NCBI GenBank assembly: GCA_036435485.1
Contig: CM071600.1
Coordinates: 112,336,046-112,400,045, forward strand
From: Saposhnikovia divaricata
Taxonomy: Eukaryota; Streptophyta; Magnoliopsida; Apiales; Apiaceae
Length of the DNA stretch: 64,000 nt
Direction: 5' to 3'
Shown here piece by piece: positions 1 to 11,718 of this stretch. Each line of letters opens with the position of its first letter. Position 1 is the stretch's first letter. The position numbers and the translations under genes were made by a program. The notes beneath the pieces were generated by a model. The model saw nothing but the letters and a program-made list of their open reading frames with translations. It had not been told where the DNA came from and ran no database searches.

Positions 1-743
1 GTTTCTAAAGCTTCAAGTCGTCTAGTAAGAGTAGCTAATTTGGCATCTGTTGCAATCGAATGCAAACCCCTAGATGAGCTAGACGACTCGTTGGACTTAT
101 GAGGTTCCCTAGTAGACTCCCACAACATGGTCTTCTCGGCTAATTCTTCGAAAAATGCCCACCCCTCGTCCTCATCCTTCTCCAAGAATTTACCTTAGCA
201 CATAGACTCTAACAACGCGGTTGTTGGACTATCTAGGGCCTTGTAGACAATCTTAAAAGGTCTCCACTTTTCTATTTCGTGGTGGGGGCATTGTGATAAA
301 AGATTTTTAAAGCGATCAAAATATTTCCAAAAAGACTCGTTTTCCTTTTGATGAAATTGATTTATCTCGTTTGTAATTCTCGTAGTCTTATGGTTTGGAA
401 AATATTTCTTAAGAAAAATTACCACAAATCCCTCCCACGTGGAAATAGAATTAACCGGTAGGCTATACAACCATTTTTTAGCATTTTCTTTAAGCGCAAA
501 ATTAATGAGTCTAAGCCTAATCGAGTCCTCGGTTAATTGTTGGTGTTTTTGTAAGGCACAAACCTCCTCGAATTCATGCATGAAAAGATACGGATCCTAA
601 CCTTCACTCCCGGTAAATTTGGGTAACATGCTAATATGTTGAGCTTTGATCTCGAAATTATTACCATTTACGGGAGGAAGAGTGATACACGAAGGTTGGG
701 CAAAACGGGTGGGGTAGCAACGGTCCTTCAGAGACATGGCCAT
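1..743 (-). pseudogene. gag: Gag of element F, interrupted and partial
   Basis: Capsid protein of an LTR retrotransposon; it would assemble the cytoplasmic particle in which reverse transcription occurs. The start is placed at the ATG at 743, just before the stretch NNFEIKAQHISMLPKFTG, which is typical of the N-terminus of Athila-like Gag; an upstream in-frame ATG at 893 is less likely. One frame runs from there to the window edge with two nonsense codons, TAG at 599-597 and TAA at 197-195, and no frameshift. Between them is the Retrotrans_gag core, with the RLRLINFALKENAKKWLYSL and CPHHEIEKW segments. The reading past the second stop is acidic and Ser-rich. The same family is seen in elements A, B, E and G. 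Confidence 0.8.
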
Positions 744-1810
744 GTTTACTATTGGTTCGGAATTATCTAAAGACTCGGAATCAGAAGAAATCTCAAACGA
801 TCTCACTAGTCTAAAAGAATCATCCCTAATCCAAATAGTTCGCATAAACCATATAAGGAAACACGTAGCAAATAAGTGCGATAAAATAAACACACAAGAA
901 CAAAAGGGTGAAAAATTTAAAGGAAAAAAAATAAAATTCTAACCCTAGGGTTCCTTAATAAAATAACTAGACCTTGCTCCTAACTTTAAGGGCTACCAAA
1001 AACTAGGTAAATCAATAATTATTCGAACCGGCTTGGCCAGGTAGGTGCAAGCATTGCCAAGAGGCTAAACACCAGCCTAGACACCAAAACCTTAATTGGC
1101 CAGGTCAGCTTTCGCTTTCCTAGACACCAAAAAGTCGGAATAATTAAAGATTACTTCGTTTCTTAAGCACCTTCCTAAATGAGCGCGAGATTCCTAGGAC
1201 AAACGTCTAATTAATTTTATTAAAGGCTAGGTATGCAAAATGAGGGATTTATTGTTTTTGGGCCAAGGAAAGAGTGATGAAATCTCTTCCCTTATCTTGT
1301 AAGTGGTTTTTCCCTTAAGATTTATTTACAAAATGATGCAACAAACAAAGAGGTATAAAAAACTATAACATTTATGGATGCTTAACTACGTGCTCTAACT
1401 AAAGAAAAGAGAGAATTTAAAGTACCTTGGGGTCCTCCAGCGATCACCACAATTATAAGGTACGAAAAATTAAAACCAAGAAAATAAAAATCTAGATGAT
1501 GTGCCCAAAGTGATTAAATGCATGATGCAACAATTATGTAATTTCTAACTAATTTTTTTGGATTTTAAATTTTCAATTTTTTTTGATTTTTTATTTTTTT
1601 GTGATTTTCTAAATAAGGAAAAAAAACGAAAAATGAGAGAGATACGGGCTACCCAAGCAAAGCTTCCAAAATTCCGAGAAAATTCTTCCGCTTTAATCCA
1701 AGTTGCCCGAATTTTCCTCCAAATTCCTCGAAAAAAAAATGCAAACAAGAAAAAGGGTAAGAAAAGAGCTAATCCGAAAAATTAAAAAGTAAGGCGCGAA
1801 AAATAATTAG
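744..1810 (-). other. Untranslated leader of element F
   Basis: About 1 kb between the primer-binding site and gag. It is AT-rich with A/T homopolymer runs near 1550-1640. The two short overlapping ORFs here, at 1545-1748 (minus) and 1558-1785 (plus), are low-complexity Lys/Phe-rich reading and are not supported as genes. I see nothing else. Confidence 0.6.
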
Positions 1811-1828
1811 TCCCCGGCAGCGGCGCCA
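1811..1828 (-). other. Primer-binding site of element F
   Basis: On the minus strand this reads TGGCGCCGCTGCCGGGGA, six bases inside the LTR end at 1835. It resembles the complement of the 3' end of plant tRNA-Asp. It sets the orientation of F: 5' LTR on the right, gag on the left. Confidence 0.85.
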
Positions 1829-2889
1829 AAAACTTGTTGTGCTAAAATAAATGACAATTTAAACCGCAAGCGCAAGGTTAATCGTTGAAATATTTTAGGT
1901 TCGTTCCTCGGAGACTGAAATTTTCGCAAACCTCAATTTTTAATCTAATCGAATTAGAACAAGTTCGATTTTTAAGAATTATTTTGGGATTTTACAAACT
2001 AAAAGGAGTTTTGAACTATTTTAAATTAATTTAAACTAAATTATTCTAAAATTCTAAACTATTCTAAATATTATTCTAAAATTATTCTACAAATTATTCT
2101 AAATTCCTCAATTCGAAAATAAAATTAGACTTTATTTTAAAACATTTTTTTTTATTTTGGGATTAAAATTTATTTACACAAATTTTTGAAAAAATTGACA
2201 TGAATCGTTTATAAATTTAACTAGCCAAACACAATTAAGACAAGAATTTTTTTTTAATTCCAACTTAAAACTCGGCTCAAGAAACCAACTAAAAATGCAG
2301 CAAAGCAAAAGAACTCAAAAATTTCAGCCAAAAAGAGAAACTCAGCAACACAGTGATTCAGCGATAATTTGAACAACTCAGACAAAGATCCATACTCGGC
2401 AGGAAACTCAGAAAAAAACAGCAATGAACTCGACTAAACTCAGTGAAACCAAATAAAAACTGAGCTTGTTACATCAAAAATCTGAGTCACGACCCACAAA
2501 ACTAAAAACACAAAACTAAACACAAAACTAAACAATGGCGACAAGGTTCTAAAAACTAAACAACCACGACTAAACAAAAAAAACTGGCGATAGAACAATA
2601 CACATTGAAACAAAACACAAAAACAAAAAACTCGACTAAGTAAACATTGAACCGAAACACGACTAAACAAAACCGAACAAAAACTCTGCAGAAATTTAAC
2701 GCAAAGAACTCAAAGTAACCACTTAAATCCCGAACTCAGCAGCGAAACCAGCTAAAACACAGAAACTTAGCACAGAATCGCAGCAATCGAAACCCATGAA
2801 CTAAGAAATGCAGACTCAACCAACTGACTCAACCAAATTAAAACGACTCAACCAACTGACTCAACATTTCGATTCAACATTTCAAATTA

Positions 2890-3190
2890 GGCTTAATGAC
2901 CTTTTAACCCTTAAAGTTTACTACGAAATACCCATCAAACATCCATGTTTCAAAATGTACCTTTCAGCCCCTAAAGTATCCGGAAATGTCCAGTTGACCC
3001 TTATACCGGTACAAATTTCAAAACGGTACATATCGGATGGGCAAAATAGACATTTCATGTGGCCCGTTACAATTTTTTTAAAATCTGTAACGGTATAAGG
3101 GTCAATTGGACTTTTTCCTATACGTCAGGGACTAAAAGGTACAATGTATTAAACGTGAGGGTTTGATGGGTACAACATTGACAGTCTATA
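2890..3190 (+). repeat. Left terminal inverted repeat of the Mutator-like element
   Basis: It matches the reverse complement of 4140-4410; the outer 45 bases differ at only two positions by eye, and similarity falls off inward. The arm is itself an imperfect fold-back: the GTACCTTT..AGCCCCTAAAGT segment near 2957 is mirrored by ACTAAAAGGTAC near 3131-3142. Confidence 0.8.
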
Positions 3191-4139
3191 ACAGCAGGGG
3201 AAAGAAAAAAGAAAGATGTTGTTAGGGGTAAGTTCACTGCTGGGGGTCAAAATTGTGAGCCTAAACCTAACTGTCTATAGCAAGATCCGATCAGATCAAT
3301 GCTTATGGTTATGGTTGTTGATAGGAGGTTTGCGCCTTCCTGTTATTCTTTTCTTGGGGACTATAATCCCTGCGCATCATGTTCATAACCTTCCTATCAT
3401 TTGCCTCCTCATTATTTATGTTTCTTTCATCTTTCTCACCAGAATCTCTTATTTTTGCCTCCGAGGTCTTGCCATTCTGTTGATGAAAAACAAAGCAAAT
3501 TACTACCTTGCTATTAGTACAATAATACCAGTACCGATGGTAAGAATATTTAGTTTACTCTAAATTAACACCAAATACAGTAAGAAACCTGTTGTTCGCT
3601 TATTGTTAGCACTTATCGGTAAAAGAGTATTGGTTTCGTGCTACTAACTAAGAAACCATTGTGAAAAAAGAAAAGAAACATCTATGTGGATGTGTATATA
3701 TAGTTCTGTTTGTATGTGAGTGTGGCGGAGGGGTGGGGGCATATAAACACCTGATATTTCCAGTGGTGCTCGTTTCCTCCAAGAGCAGCAGACGAAGAAT
3801 CACGATGGACAAGTCTCTGCACAAATTTTATTCACACATTATACTGAGAACGCATGCAATGATCACAGATAACAATACAAAGATAGATGCATTATGCATA
3901 CCATTTTAGCAGGTGCAATATTTTCTTTGCTAGCCACCAAGGAGTTCACTTTCATTTCTCTTCCTAAGAACAATAGTTGAAGATATATTCTGATGGTCAA
4001 TTTTTTGGGTATCTACGACACAAATTGGAATAATCTGTATCTAGTAGAAGTCATTTACCTTGGTGATGAACAATATGAGCGCATGAGTTGTGCAAAAGCA
4101 GGACAATACTTGCATTACATTATACTTTACAATTTTTAC

Positions 4140-4410
4140 CCTTAAAGTTTAATATGTTGTTCCTTTTAGCCCATGAGGTATCGGGAAAAGTCCAATCGAC
4201 CCTTATACCGTTACAGATTTAAAAAAAATGTAACGGGCCGCATGAAATGTCTATTTTACCCATCCGATATGTACCGTTTTGAAATTTGTACCAGTATAAG
4301 GGTCAACTGGACATTTTCGGGTACTTTAGGGGCTAAAAGGTACGTTTTGAAACATGGATGGCTGATGGGTACTTCGTAGTAAACTTTAAGGGTTAAAAGG
4401 CCATTAAGCC
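4140..4410 (-). repeat. Right terminal inverted repeat of the Mutator-like element
   Basis: Inverted partner of 2890-3190. It holds the same internal fold-back, with GACCCTTATACCG near 4197 facing GTATAAGGGTC near 4293. Confidence 0.8.
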
Positions 4411-4853
4411 TTCAAATTAACATTTCAAATTACCTCAATCAACATACAAATTAACATTTCGATTCAGAACTAACATTACAAATGCAATCTACTTAAAACG
4501 ACTCAACCAACTGACTCCAAAAACCCGAACAAAGCATAACTCAGCGACGACAAAACTCGGCAGCGAAATCAACAGAAAATTAATAACGAAACAAACAAAC
4601 AAGCTAATTCATAAACGAGCTAATTCGAGGAAACAAACGAGCTAATTCGGAAATGACGAATAGCATGGAATTCACAAACTACCAACTCAAATCAACAATT
4701 CATTTCAAAACTTAAAACAACAACTAAAAACGAGGAGGGAAAGGGGTGTTGTGTTAAGACGAAAAGAAGAAAAAGAATAAGGCGAGGGGCTGGGGACTTG
4801 GGTTTGAAAATGAACTGGGGAGAAGGGGTCTGTGGTTTTTGTGGGGAGAGAGG

Positions 4854-4871
4854 GAGGGAGAGAGAGAGAGG

Positions 4872-4938
<67 letters not shown>
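4854..4938 (+). repeat. (GA)n microsatellite
   Basis: An almost pure GA dinucleotide run of about 80 bases inside the LTR of F, read as (TC)n in the direction of F transcription. Confidence 0.95.
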
Positions 4939-4942
<4 letters not shown>

Positions 4943-5893
4943 AGGAGGGGAATCGAAAAATGAAGAAGAGGAAAATGCTGGGTTTGAACAAGAAGAAGGA
5001 ATAGGGGACAATTGTTTTCTGAGTTGTAAATAACAGAGCAAAAAGGAGACTACGAATTAACAAATAAAACGAGTACTGAAAAATTAATAAAACTATTTTT
5101 TTTATTTTATCTGGAAATTAAATATGAAAATAAGGAAATTAACTATGAAAATATTTATTTCACTAAAACGATGATTTGAAATTAAATGGCCCACAATAAA
5201 ATTGAGATTTAAAGGGGCAAAATTACGAATTAAAACTAAAATTATAACTACGAACAAGAAAATAAAAATCGTTACTTTCAACCCATAGTGGTTAGCTTTT
5301 CGCTACTTTGTCCACTACATGGATTTACGAAAATAACGAAGGTAATGAAATATAATGAAAGAGCAAGACAAGAAATTAAAGGAAATGAAATTGCATTAAA
5401 ATTAAAAAGATTGTTTACAAGATTTGAAACTAAAAAATACAAGCAATTAAATCTACCCTAAAATCTAAGTTAATAAATACAAGGGGGTGAGGGGGTATTT
5501 ATAGGATAGGAATTAGGGTTAAGGGGGGTGTTAGGTAAATCCCCACCATACATTTGTGGTATGTGGTTGTGAAATCCTAGCCATCTATTTGTTTCCTTCC
5601 CCCTTAAGCTTTGTAGAGTAGATCTTGGCCATACACTTATTTAATGTGTTGGGATGATCTCCACCTTCCACATGTCCTCAAAGATTTTTTTTTCCACCAA
5701 GCTCCTAATTCTTTTTCCTTTCTTCATTTAAGTCCTTTTTCTTCCTCTTTTTCCCTTCCTTGTTCTTTATTTCTTTATTTTACCATTTCTTTATTTATTT
5801 TCGAATTTCCTGAAATGCAACAAAATAAATTATTAAAATATGAGTTCAAGCAATAAATAGGTAATAAAAATATTCAAAAATATGCACTTATCA

Positions 5894-7317
5894 GTAATTG
5901 ATTAGTTATAGTAATTATAATATAATTATGTTATTTTATTATACAAAATTGCTCGTAGTGTTTTTAAAAAAGGAGAAATTTTAGTTAGATAAAATGTAAA
6001 AGATATTATATTTTACCTAAAAAAGAAAATTATTTAGTTATTGAAAAATTGAAAAGGTAATATGTTGAAAAAGGAAATTGACTCATAAAGGAGAAATTTT
6101 AGTTAGATAAAATATAATAGATATTGTGTTTTACCTGAAAAAGGAAATTATTTAGTTATTGAAAATTAGAAAAGATAATATGTTTAACCTGAAAAAGGAA
6201 ATTGATTAGTTAGTAGGATGGATTTTATCTGTAATTGAGTAAGGGAAAATAAGCAAAATTAATAGGTACAGATATTATATGAATTTTTTCATTAATTTAA
6301 GTTAATTTTTTTAAAACATAAATTTAAATTAATATAGTTCGTGATATTTCTATTAAAAGAGGGATTTTAGTTAGAAAATATAGAAAAGTTGATATGTTTT
6401 AGATAAAAAAGGTAATCAGTGTTAATTATTAATATTATTATTTTATTGTATTAAATAGAACCGTCCGTGATATAATTGGAAAAAGAGATATTTTAGTTTG
6501 AGAAAATAGAAAGGTAACGTGAAAATTAAAAAGATGACATGATTTATGTGAAAAAGGTAATTGATTAGTTTATAGTAATTATAATTTAATTATGTTATTT
6601 TACTAAATAAAATTTCTCATAGTTTTTTGAAAATGAGAAATTAATGTTGCCCGTGATATTTCTAGAAAAAAAGGGAATTTATTTAGAAAAAATAGAAAGT
6701 TAATTTTTTTAAAACATAAATTTGGGAGGCTTGAATTTTTATATCAGATGATTTGATAATAATTATATAAATGTTATCCGTGATATTTCTAGAAAATGAG
6801 GGATTTTAGTTTGAAAATATAGAAAAGATGATAGGTTTTACTTGAAAAAGTTAATCGGCTAATTGTTACTATTTATAGAATCCTTATTTTATTTTATTAA
6901 ACAGATAGCCCGTGATATGATTAGGAAAAGAGAGATTTTAGTTAGAGAAAATTAAAAATGTAAATGTTTTAAGTGAAAAATGTAATTGATTAGTTTATAG
7001 TAATAATAATTTAATTACCTTATTTTACTAAATACAATTGCTCGTAATGTTTTTAGAAAATGAGAAATTAATATTGTTCGTGATATTTCTATTAAAAGAG
7101 GGATTTTAGTTAGAAAATATAGAAAAGATTATACGTTTTAGATAAAAAAGGTAATCAGTTAATTATTAATATTATTAGTTTATTGTATTAAATAGAACCA
7201 CCAGTGATATTATTGGAAAAAGGAGATATTTTAGTTAGAGAAAATAGAAAGGTAGCGTTAAAATCAAAAAGATGACATGATTTATTTGAAAAATGTAATT
7301 GATTAGTTTATAGTTAT
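5894..7317 (-). mobile_element. AT-rich Helitron-like sequence Y, left part
   Basis: No coding capacity. It is built of degenerate repeats with recurring phrases such as CCGTGATATTTCTAG and GTAATTGATTAGTTTATAG. Bases 5950-6260 align closely with 18390-18690 on the other side of element G, so this stretch and 17968-18739 belong to one repeat family split by G. The left end was cut by insertion of F. The Helitron assignment rests on the end found at 18739; no Rep/helicase is present. Confidence 0.4.
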
Positions 7318-7829
7318 TGTGGAACGAAAAATAGGGTATATTTATTACGTATTTAATGCTAGGGTTTATGGAAGCTTCGAGCTTTAATGGCTGATCAAGT
7401 GTTTCGTGACTTAACTCGGGTCCTCACAAGATGCCTACGTATCTTGCAAATATCAAGAATCGAGCCAATCAAAAATGTAGTTCTAGGTTAAAGGATCAGG
7501 TCCTTTATATAGGCATTCATAGCCTTAGAGTTAGAGTAGGGTTTGGTATCTTGGTGGACAAGATACCCACTCTAAGCCCGTTTCTGGATCCTTCCATGAG
7601 GAAGGCTAATTCGTATTGGACTCCTATGACTTGGGGATCACTCCTTAAAGAATTTGGATATCCATAGGACTTGATAACGGAGTCCTATTTTTGCTGATTT
7701 ATCTAATTACGAAATTATTATCATAATTAGGGTTTTGGGCCTCACAATTGGGCTTTGACTTTGGACCAACCTAGGTTCATTCAATGTGTCATTAAATGTA
7801 TTTCTAGGGCTTACTTTAAACCCATATCA
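7318..7829 (-). repeat. 3' LTR of element G
   Basis: On the plus strand it runs TGTGGAACG to CATATCA, and it is almost identical to 17456-17967. The 75-aa-scale ORF at 7431-7667 is only LTR sequence. Confidence 0.92.
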
Positions 7830-7846
7830 TTTGCCCCCGAACTTCT
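7830..7846 (-). other. Polypurine tract of element G
   Basis: On the minus strand it reads AGAAGTTCGGGGGCAAA directly against the LTR, the expected place and composition for plus-strand DNA priming. Confidence 0.75.
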
Positions 7847-8215
7847 AAGAAAACTGATCAGGTTTTCATTGAAGTTAAAAGGCTCATGTACACTAGTGTT
7901 TCACATATATCGTCTTGAATGTAAAGTGTGGAGCGACCTACACATTTACGACGAATTGCCTTATTCGAGGCTAATCAATTTTTACTGGTATGCTATAAGC
8001 AGTGTTCTTAATCTTCCTCTTATTAGCACGGATGTCAACAAGTTTAATCAATGTGTTAACCTGCTTGGTCGGAATGTCATATATCTTCTTGACAATATCC
8101 TTATTTTCCTTATACTCATGAGTATTTTCTACCATAGTCATTTTAACCACACCATAGTTGTGCAAAACTTATGAAATTTTTCCAAAAAAACCCCATTTTT
8201 TAGGAAATTAGCAAA
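7847..8215 (-). other. Non-coding 3' region of element G
   Basis: About 370 bases between the PPT and the minisatellite. A 139-codon plus-strand ORF (7755-8174) begins inside the LTR and shows no recognisable domain; I do not treat it as a gene. Confidence 0.5.
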
Positions 8216-9001
8216 ATCCATCAGAAAATTTCGACCAGGATTCCTGATCAAATTTTCGACCAGGATCCTGGTCGAAAAATAACAACTCTAGCATTCTGGT
8301 CGAAGGCATTTCGACCAGGATTCCTGATCTAACTTTCGACCAGGATCCTGGTCGATTAATCTTCAACTCTGCAGTCTGGTCGACAGCACTTCGACGAGGA
8401 TTCCTGATCGACATTTCGATCAGGATCCTGGTCGACTAATCCTCACTTTGACATTCTGGTCGACAGCCATTCGATGAGGATTCCTGGTCGATATTTCGAT
8501 GAGGATCCTAGTCGACAAAACTTCGTTTTAACACTCTGCCCGAAGGCATTTCGACATGGATTCCTGGTCGACATTTCGATCAGGATCCTAGTCGAATAAA
8601 TGCTATTTTGTCACCCTGCTCGAAGGCATTTCGGCATGGATTCCTGGTCGACATTTCGATCAGGATCCTAGTCGAATAAATGCTATTATGTCATTCTGCT
8701 TGAAGGCATTTCGACATGAATTCCTGGTCGACATTTCGATCAGGATCCTAGTCGAATAAATGCTATTTTGTCACCCTGCTCGAAGGCATTTCGACATGGA
8801 TTCTTGGTCGACATTTCGATCAGGATCCTAGTGAAATAAATGCTATTATGTCATTCTGCTCGAAGGCATTTCGACATGGATTCCTGGTCGACATTTCGAT
8901 CAGGATCCTAGTCGAATAAATGCTATTTTGTCACCCTGCTCGAAGGAATTTCGATATGGATTCCTGGTCGACATTTCGATCAGGATCCTAGTCAAATAAA
9001 T
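8216..9001. repeat. 80-bp palindromic minisatellite, about ten units
   Basis: Units start near 8228, 8308, 8387, 8467, 8547, 8627, 8707, 8787, 8867 and 8947. Each carries CATTTCGACNNGGATTCCTG and then a second arm with GATCAGGATCCTRGTCGA. The earliest units contain the perfect 18-base palindrome CGACCAGGATCCTGGTCG, which drifts in later units. The array lies between the 3' LTR and the promoter of the antisense gene. Confidence 0.92.
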
Positions 9002-9474
9002 TTGGGCTTATAAATTGGGCCTACTAACCTTTCTGGGCCTTAACCCATTCTTGTTTAATTGTATTTATCGGATTTAATTAACCCATATATCATTTAATTT
9101 TTTTTATTTTATTTTTTTGGGACCTCCTAGATCTTCTAGAATCTTATAGGTCCTTCCTTTCTTTGGGCCTATGGGCCTCCCAATGGGCCTTAACCGGCTA
9201 TCACCGGTTACTTGGAATTTTAACCGGCTGGTAGCCAGTTATGAAATTTCTATAAAATAGTGGAGTGAGATTCATTTCTCACTTCACTCTAATACACTCC
9301 ACTTTCCTCTAAAAATTCTCTCAAGTATTTCTTAGTGTTAAGGCGATTCTCGGCAGTTTTTTTCAACAATTTCATTATTTCTGACGTATCTTTCACCTGT
9401 TTCTGGGTTTCTGTTGAATATTCATCTTCTTCATTCAAAATTTCTGGGTTGGTGCATTCATCTCTTGAAGATCA
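9002..9474 (+). promoter_or_regulatory. Probable promoter and 5' UTR of the antisense gene in G
   Basis: A TATA box, TATAAAA, lies at 9251-9257 with a pyrimidine-rich, TCACTTCACTC-type stretch about 30 bases downstream that would suit transcription initiation; the first ATG of the antisense gene is at 9475. Inferred from position and sequence only. Confidence 0.5.
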
Positions 9475-11351
9475 ATGGCGGACAAAGAAGCACAGCGTCT
9501 TGCAAAGATGAACTCAGCTTCAAAACGAGGTAACGATATCGAAATTCGTTCCGCCTATATGAGTTTAACTGAAATGATCAACCTTCGTGGAGATGATTAT
9601 CCATCACAAGCTGATTTAGATGCCTATAATTGTTGTAATAAATTTCATGATGAAGATATGATTAAGAGCTATAATAAACTTTATGAAGTTAAAAGCCCCT
9701 ATAGGCTATTCAAGGCTGGGCCTGGTGACAGGCCTTGTCATTGGAGGCCCAACGGGCTTTGTGTTTTTAGAGATGCCCTCGTAGCTGGGCTTAGGTTCCC
9801 TTTCCATGAGTTTATTCCCAAACTTTTGGCTGACGTTCAAATCAGCCCATGTCAACTTCCTCCTAATGCCTGGCGATCCATTTTATGTTTTATGGTTTTA
9901 TGCCTTAGGAAAAAATTTCCTCTTTCTGTACCTTTGTTTTGAAAAATATTTCAATTTTATAATAGTTCCTCTGTTCAACCTGGGTGGGTCTATATTAGAC
10001 AACTCCCTAAGATACCACATATATTCAATGGCCACTCGGTTGTTGACAACAACCCTAAGTGGAAAGAGGAGTTCATGTACTTGGTTTGGAAAGGGGGTGA
10101 TTGGGGCACCCTTTTTTGGAGTTCTTTTGGCAAGGTTGTTGATGGGAACCCAAACAAAATTGTTCTCAACACGGAGGAACAAGCTGCTTTTGAAGAGCTT
10201 ATCAAAGATAATGGAGAAACTCTGTGTTAGGACCTCATCAATGAGGATTCATTAAGGGCCGTAGGCCTTTCTGCTGTTTCTGATCTTGGTAATTTCTAAC
10301 TCCCTTGCTTCTATCTTTATTTCGGTTTCTCCTGTATTAACGTATTTTATTTCATCTTTTATATAGCAGCTATGAAGATAATGAAGGCAACAGAGCCTGA
10401 TGATGAGGAGACCGCCCGAATGAAAAGGGCAAAGAGGGCCCTTGATACAAGGGGCAAGCCTACAGAACCCTCTTTTCTGCGCCCTCACAAAGTGCAGAAA
10501 CAAGACTTGACGCTAGTGGATGAAGAAGATGGTCCCGTACAGGTCAACGTTCAATCAACAGTGTATAGGCCTCCATGGGGCTTCAGGAAGCAAGACTCTG
10601 TGGTTAATTCCACTAAGCACTCAATGGATTGGTCCCTCAATTCCATAACTATTGTTGACCATAGAGATTTTGTGACGGGAGGGAATATGGACGAGGCTGA
10701 GCACCTGGGAGCTTAGGCTTTGGCATCTGTATGTTGCTTTTTATCATTTTCCCTTTTCTTAGTGTTATCTTGATATTGCGGTTTTGTTAAACTAATACTT
10801 TTTTGTAGGCAAACGTCCATTTCCAGAGCATGACTCACCAGGCCAAGGCTTGGAAAACTAAGGCTAAGTCTTTCGAGACCAAGTATCAAAATGAGAAGAA
10901 CCGATGCCAGGATGTCGAGGAGAAATTGAAGGGGAAGGCAGATGAGTTGGAGGCTGCCCATGCTGAGGTGGTGCACTTGCAGGCCAAGAAGGAGGAGCTC
11001 ATCGACGAGTATATGGATTCTGTGGATTTTCAGAGCTTGATGGAGAAACATGACGAGGTTCTTTATCTTGTCCAATATACAGATGGCTGGGACGAGGCTC
11101 TGGAGGCGGTGCTTAAGAAGCACCCTGGACTGTTTTCCCTCGAGGACTTTCCGAGCCCACATCCCCCTCCTCTTGTCGAAGAGGAAGAAGGTGGGGATGA
11201 GCACATGGGAGATGACGATAGGATTCTTGCTCTAGAGGTTTCTCCCCTTCGGAGAGCTTCAGATACCACTCATACATCCCCATCTCACTCTGCAGGTGTC
11301 TCGAAGACTCGGGGAGACGAGGAGAAGTCTGCTTCTGAAGCTGATGCTTAG
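9475..11351 (+). pseudogene. Antisense three-exon gene (Tat aORF), gypsy-type transposon domain plus coiled coil
   Basis: The exons are 9475-10288, 10367-10728 and 10809-11351, with GT-AG introns of 78 and 80 bases; together they make exactly 573 codons in one frame. The N-terminal part, around GLRFPFHEFIPKLL and LPPNAWRS, resembles the Pfam domain called putative gypsy type transposon (PF04195). The last exon is Lys/Glu-rich coiled coil (MTHQAKAWKTKAKSFETKYQ and onward) with an acidic Ser-rich tail. Nonsense codons at 9940-9942, 10228-10230 and 10714-10716 break it. It runs opposite to G and meets the integrase gene tail to tail. Antisense ORFs at this place are known in Tat elements; their job is unknown. 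Being antisense, the introns survive retrotransposition. Confidence 0.75.
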
Positions 11352-11718
11352 TTATTTTATTGTGGCCCTGCGTGGCACTTTGACTTATATTTTGGTTATG
11401 TAACTTAACTTTTATAGCGCTCGGGCTTATTTGTTTAATTATGCACTTTTCGGTTTTTCATTCTACTTAGTTATTTTGCCTGTTGCACTGTGGCTTTCTT
11501 TAGCTAGCAATTTAAATATGCTTTTGGTACATGATAGACATAAAATAGCGACCAAGAGAGGAAAGAAAACCAACTTGCATTAATAAAATCTTGGATTGGG
11601 TCCAACCCTTACATAAATATTTTAAATTCCTACTCGGAGTTTGTAGAACTCTGAAATGGTCCCATCGACCTTATTTATACTTTCCTACTAGATACAAGCC
11701 ATATCCTATGCAAGATAA
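11352..11718. other. Short gap between convergent genes of G
   Basis: About 370 AT-rich bases between the end of the antisense gene and the end of integrase. They must hold the 3' ends of two convergent transcripts. No clear motif was seen. Confidence 0.5.

Larger units (their letters stand above)
2890..4410. mobile_element. Mutator-like DNA transposon (non-autonomous), long TIRs
   Basis: The ends are GGCTTAATG at 2890 and CATTAAGCC at 4410, with inverted copies of about 270-300 bp. The element is flanked by a perfect 9-bp duplication TTCAAATTA (2881-2889 and 4411-4419), the size generated by Mutator-like transposases. The 950-bp core holds short ORFs, for example 3216-3563, with no transposase motif that I recognise, so it should depend on a transposase made elsewhere. 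It interrupts the LTR of F and is therefore younger than F. Confidence 0.85.
1..5893 (-). mobile_element. Element F: Athila-like Ty3/gypsy LTR retrotransposon, 5' part only
   Basis: Reading leftward on the minus strand, the order is an LTR starting TGATAAGTGCATA at 5893, a PBS at 1828-1811, an untranslated leader, then gag running off the window at base 1. The PBS resembles the complement of plant tRNA-Asp, which is usual for Athila-type elements, and the gag product belongs to the Retrotrans_gag family. Protease, polymerase and the 3' LTR lie beyond the left edge, so the target-site duplication cannot be checked; the five bases outside the LTR are GTAAT. A Mutator-like element has landed in the LTR. 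Family assignment is from PBS and gag only. Confidence 0.8.
1835..5893 (-). repeat. 5' LTR of element F, split by a Mutator-like element
   Basis: On the minus strand the LTR begins TGATAAGTGCATA at 5893 and ends CACAACA at 1835, with TG/CA termini. Removing the 1,521-bp transposon and one 9-bp duplication leaves about 2.5 kb. It holds a (GA)n tract at 4854-4938 and a TC-rich strand whose translations (around 4692-5063) are simple-sequence artefacts. No second LTR is in the window. Confidence 0.8.

Noticed and set aside
4692..5063. 123-codon ORF on the minus strand with Ser/Leu repeats
   Set aside because: It is a translation of the (TC)n microsatellite; all frames across the tract are open.
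7755..8174. 139-codon plus-strand ORF
   Set aside because: It starts inside the 3' LTR of G and crosses the PPT; no recognisable domain.
8216..9001. Regular 80-bp repeats as a possible CRISPR array
   Set aside because: No constant repeat alternating with unique spacers; whole units are repeated, in a plant retrotransposon.
9929..9965. A further intron in the antisense gene of G, with donor at 9929 and acceptor at 9965
   Set aside because: The frame before and after is the same without splicing and is broken by a single TGA; the splice would change phase.
10713..11204. 163-codon minus-strand ORF
   Set aside because: Shadow of the last exon of the antisense gene; the plus frame has coiled-coil composition and fits the splice model.
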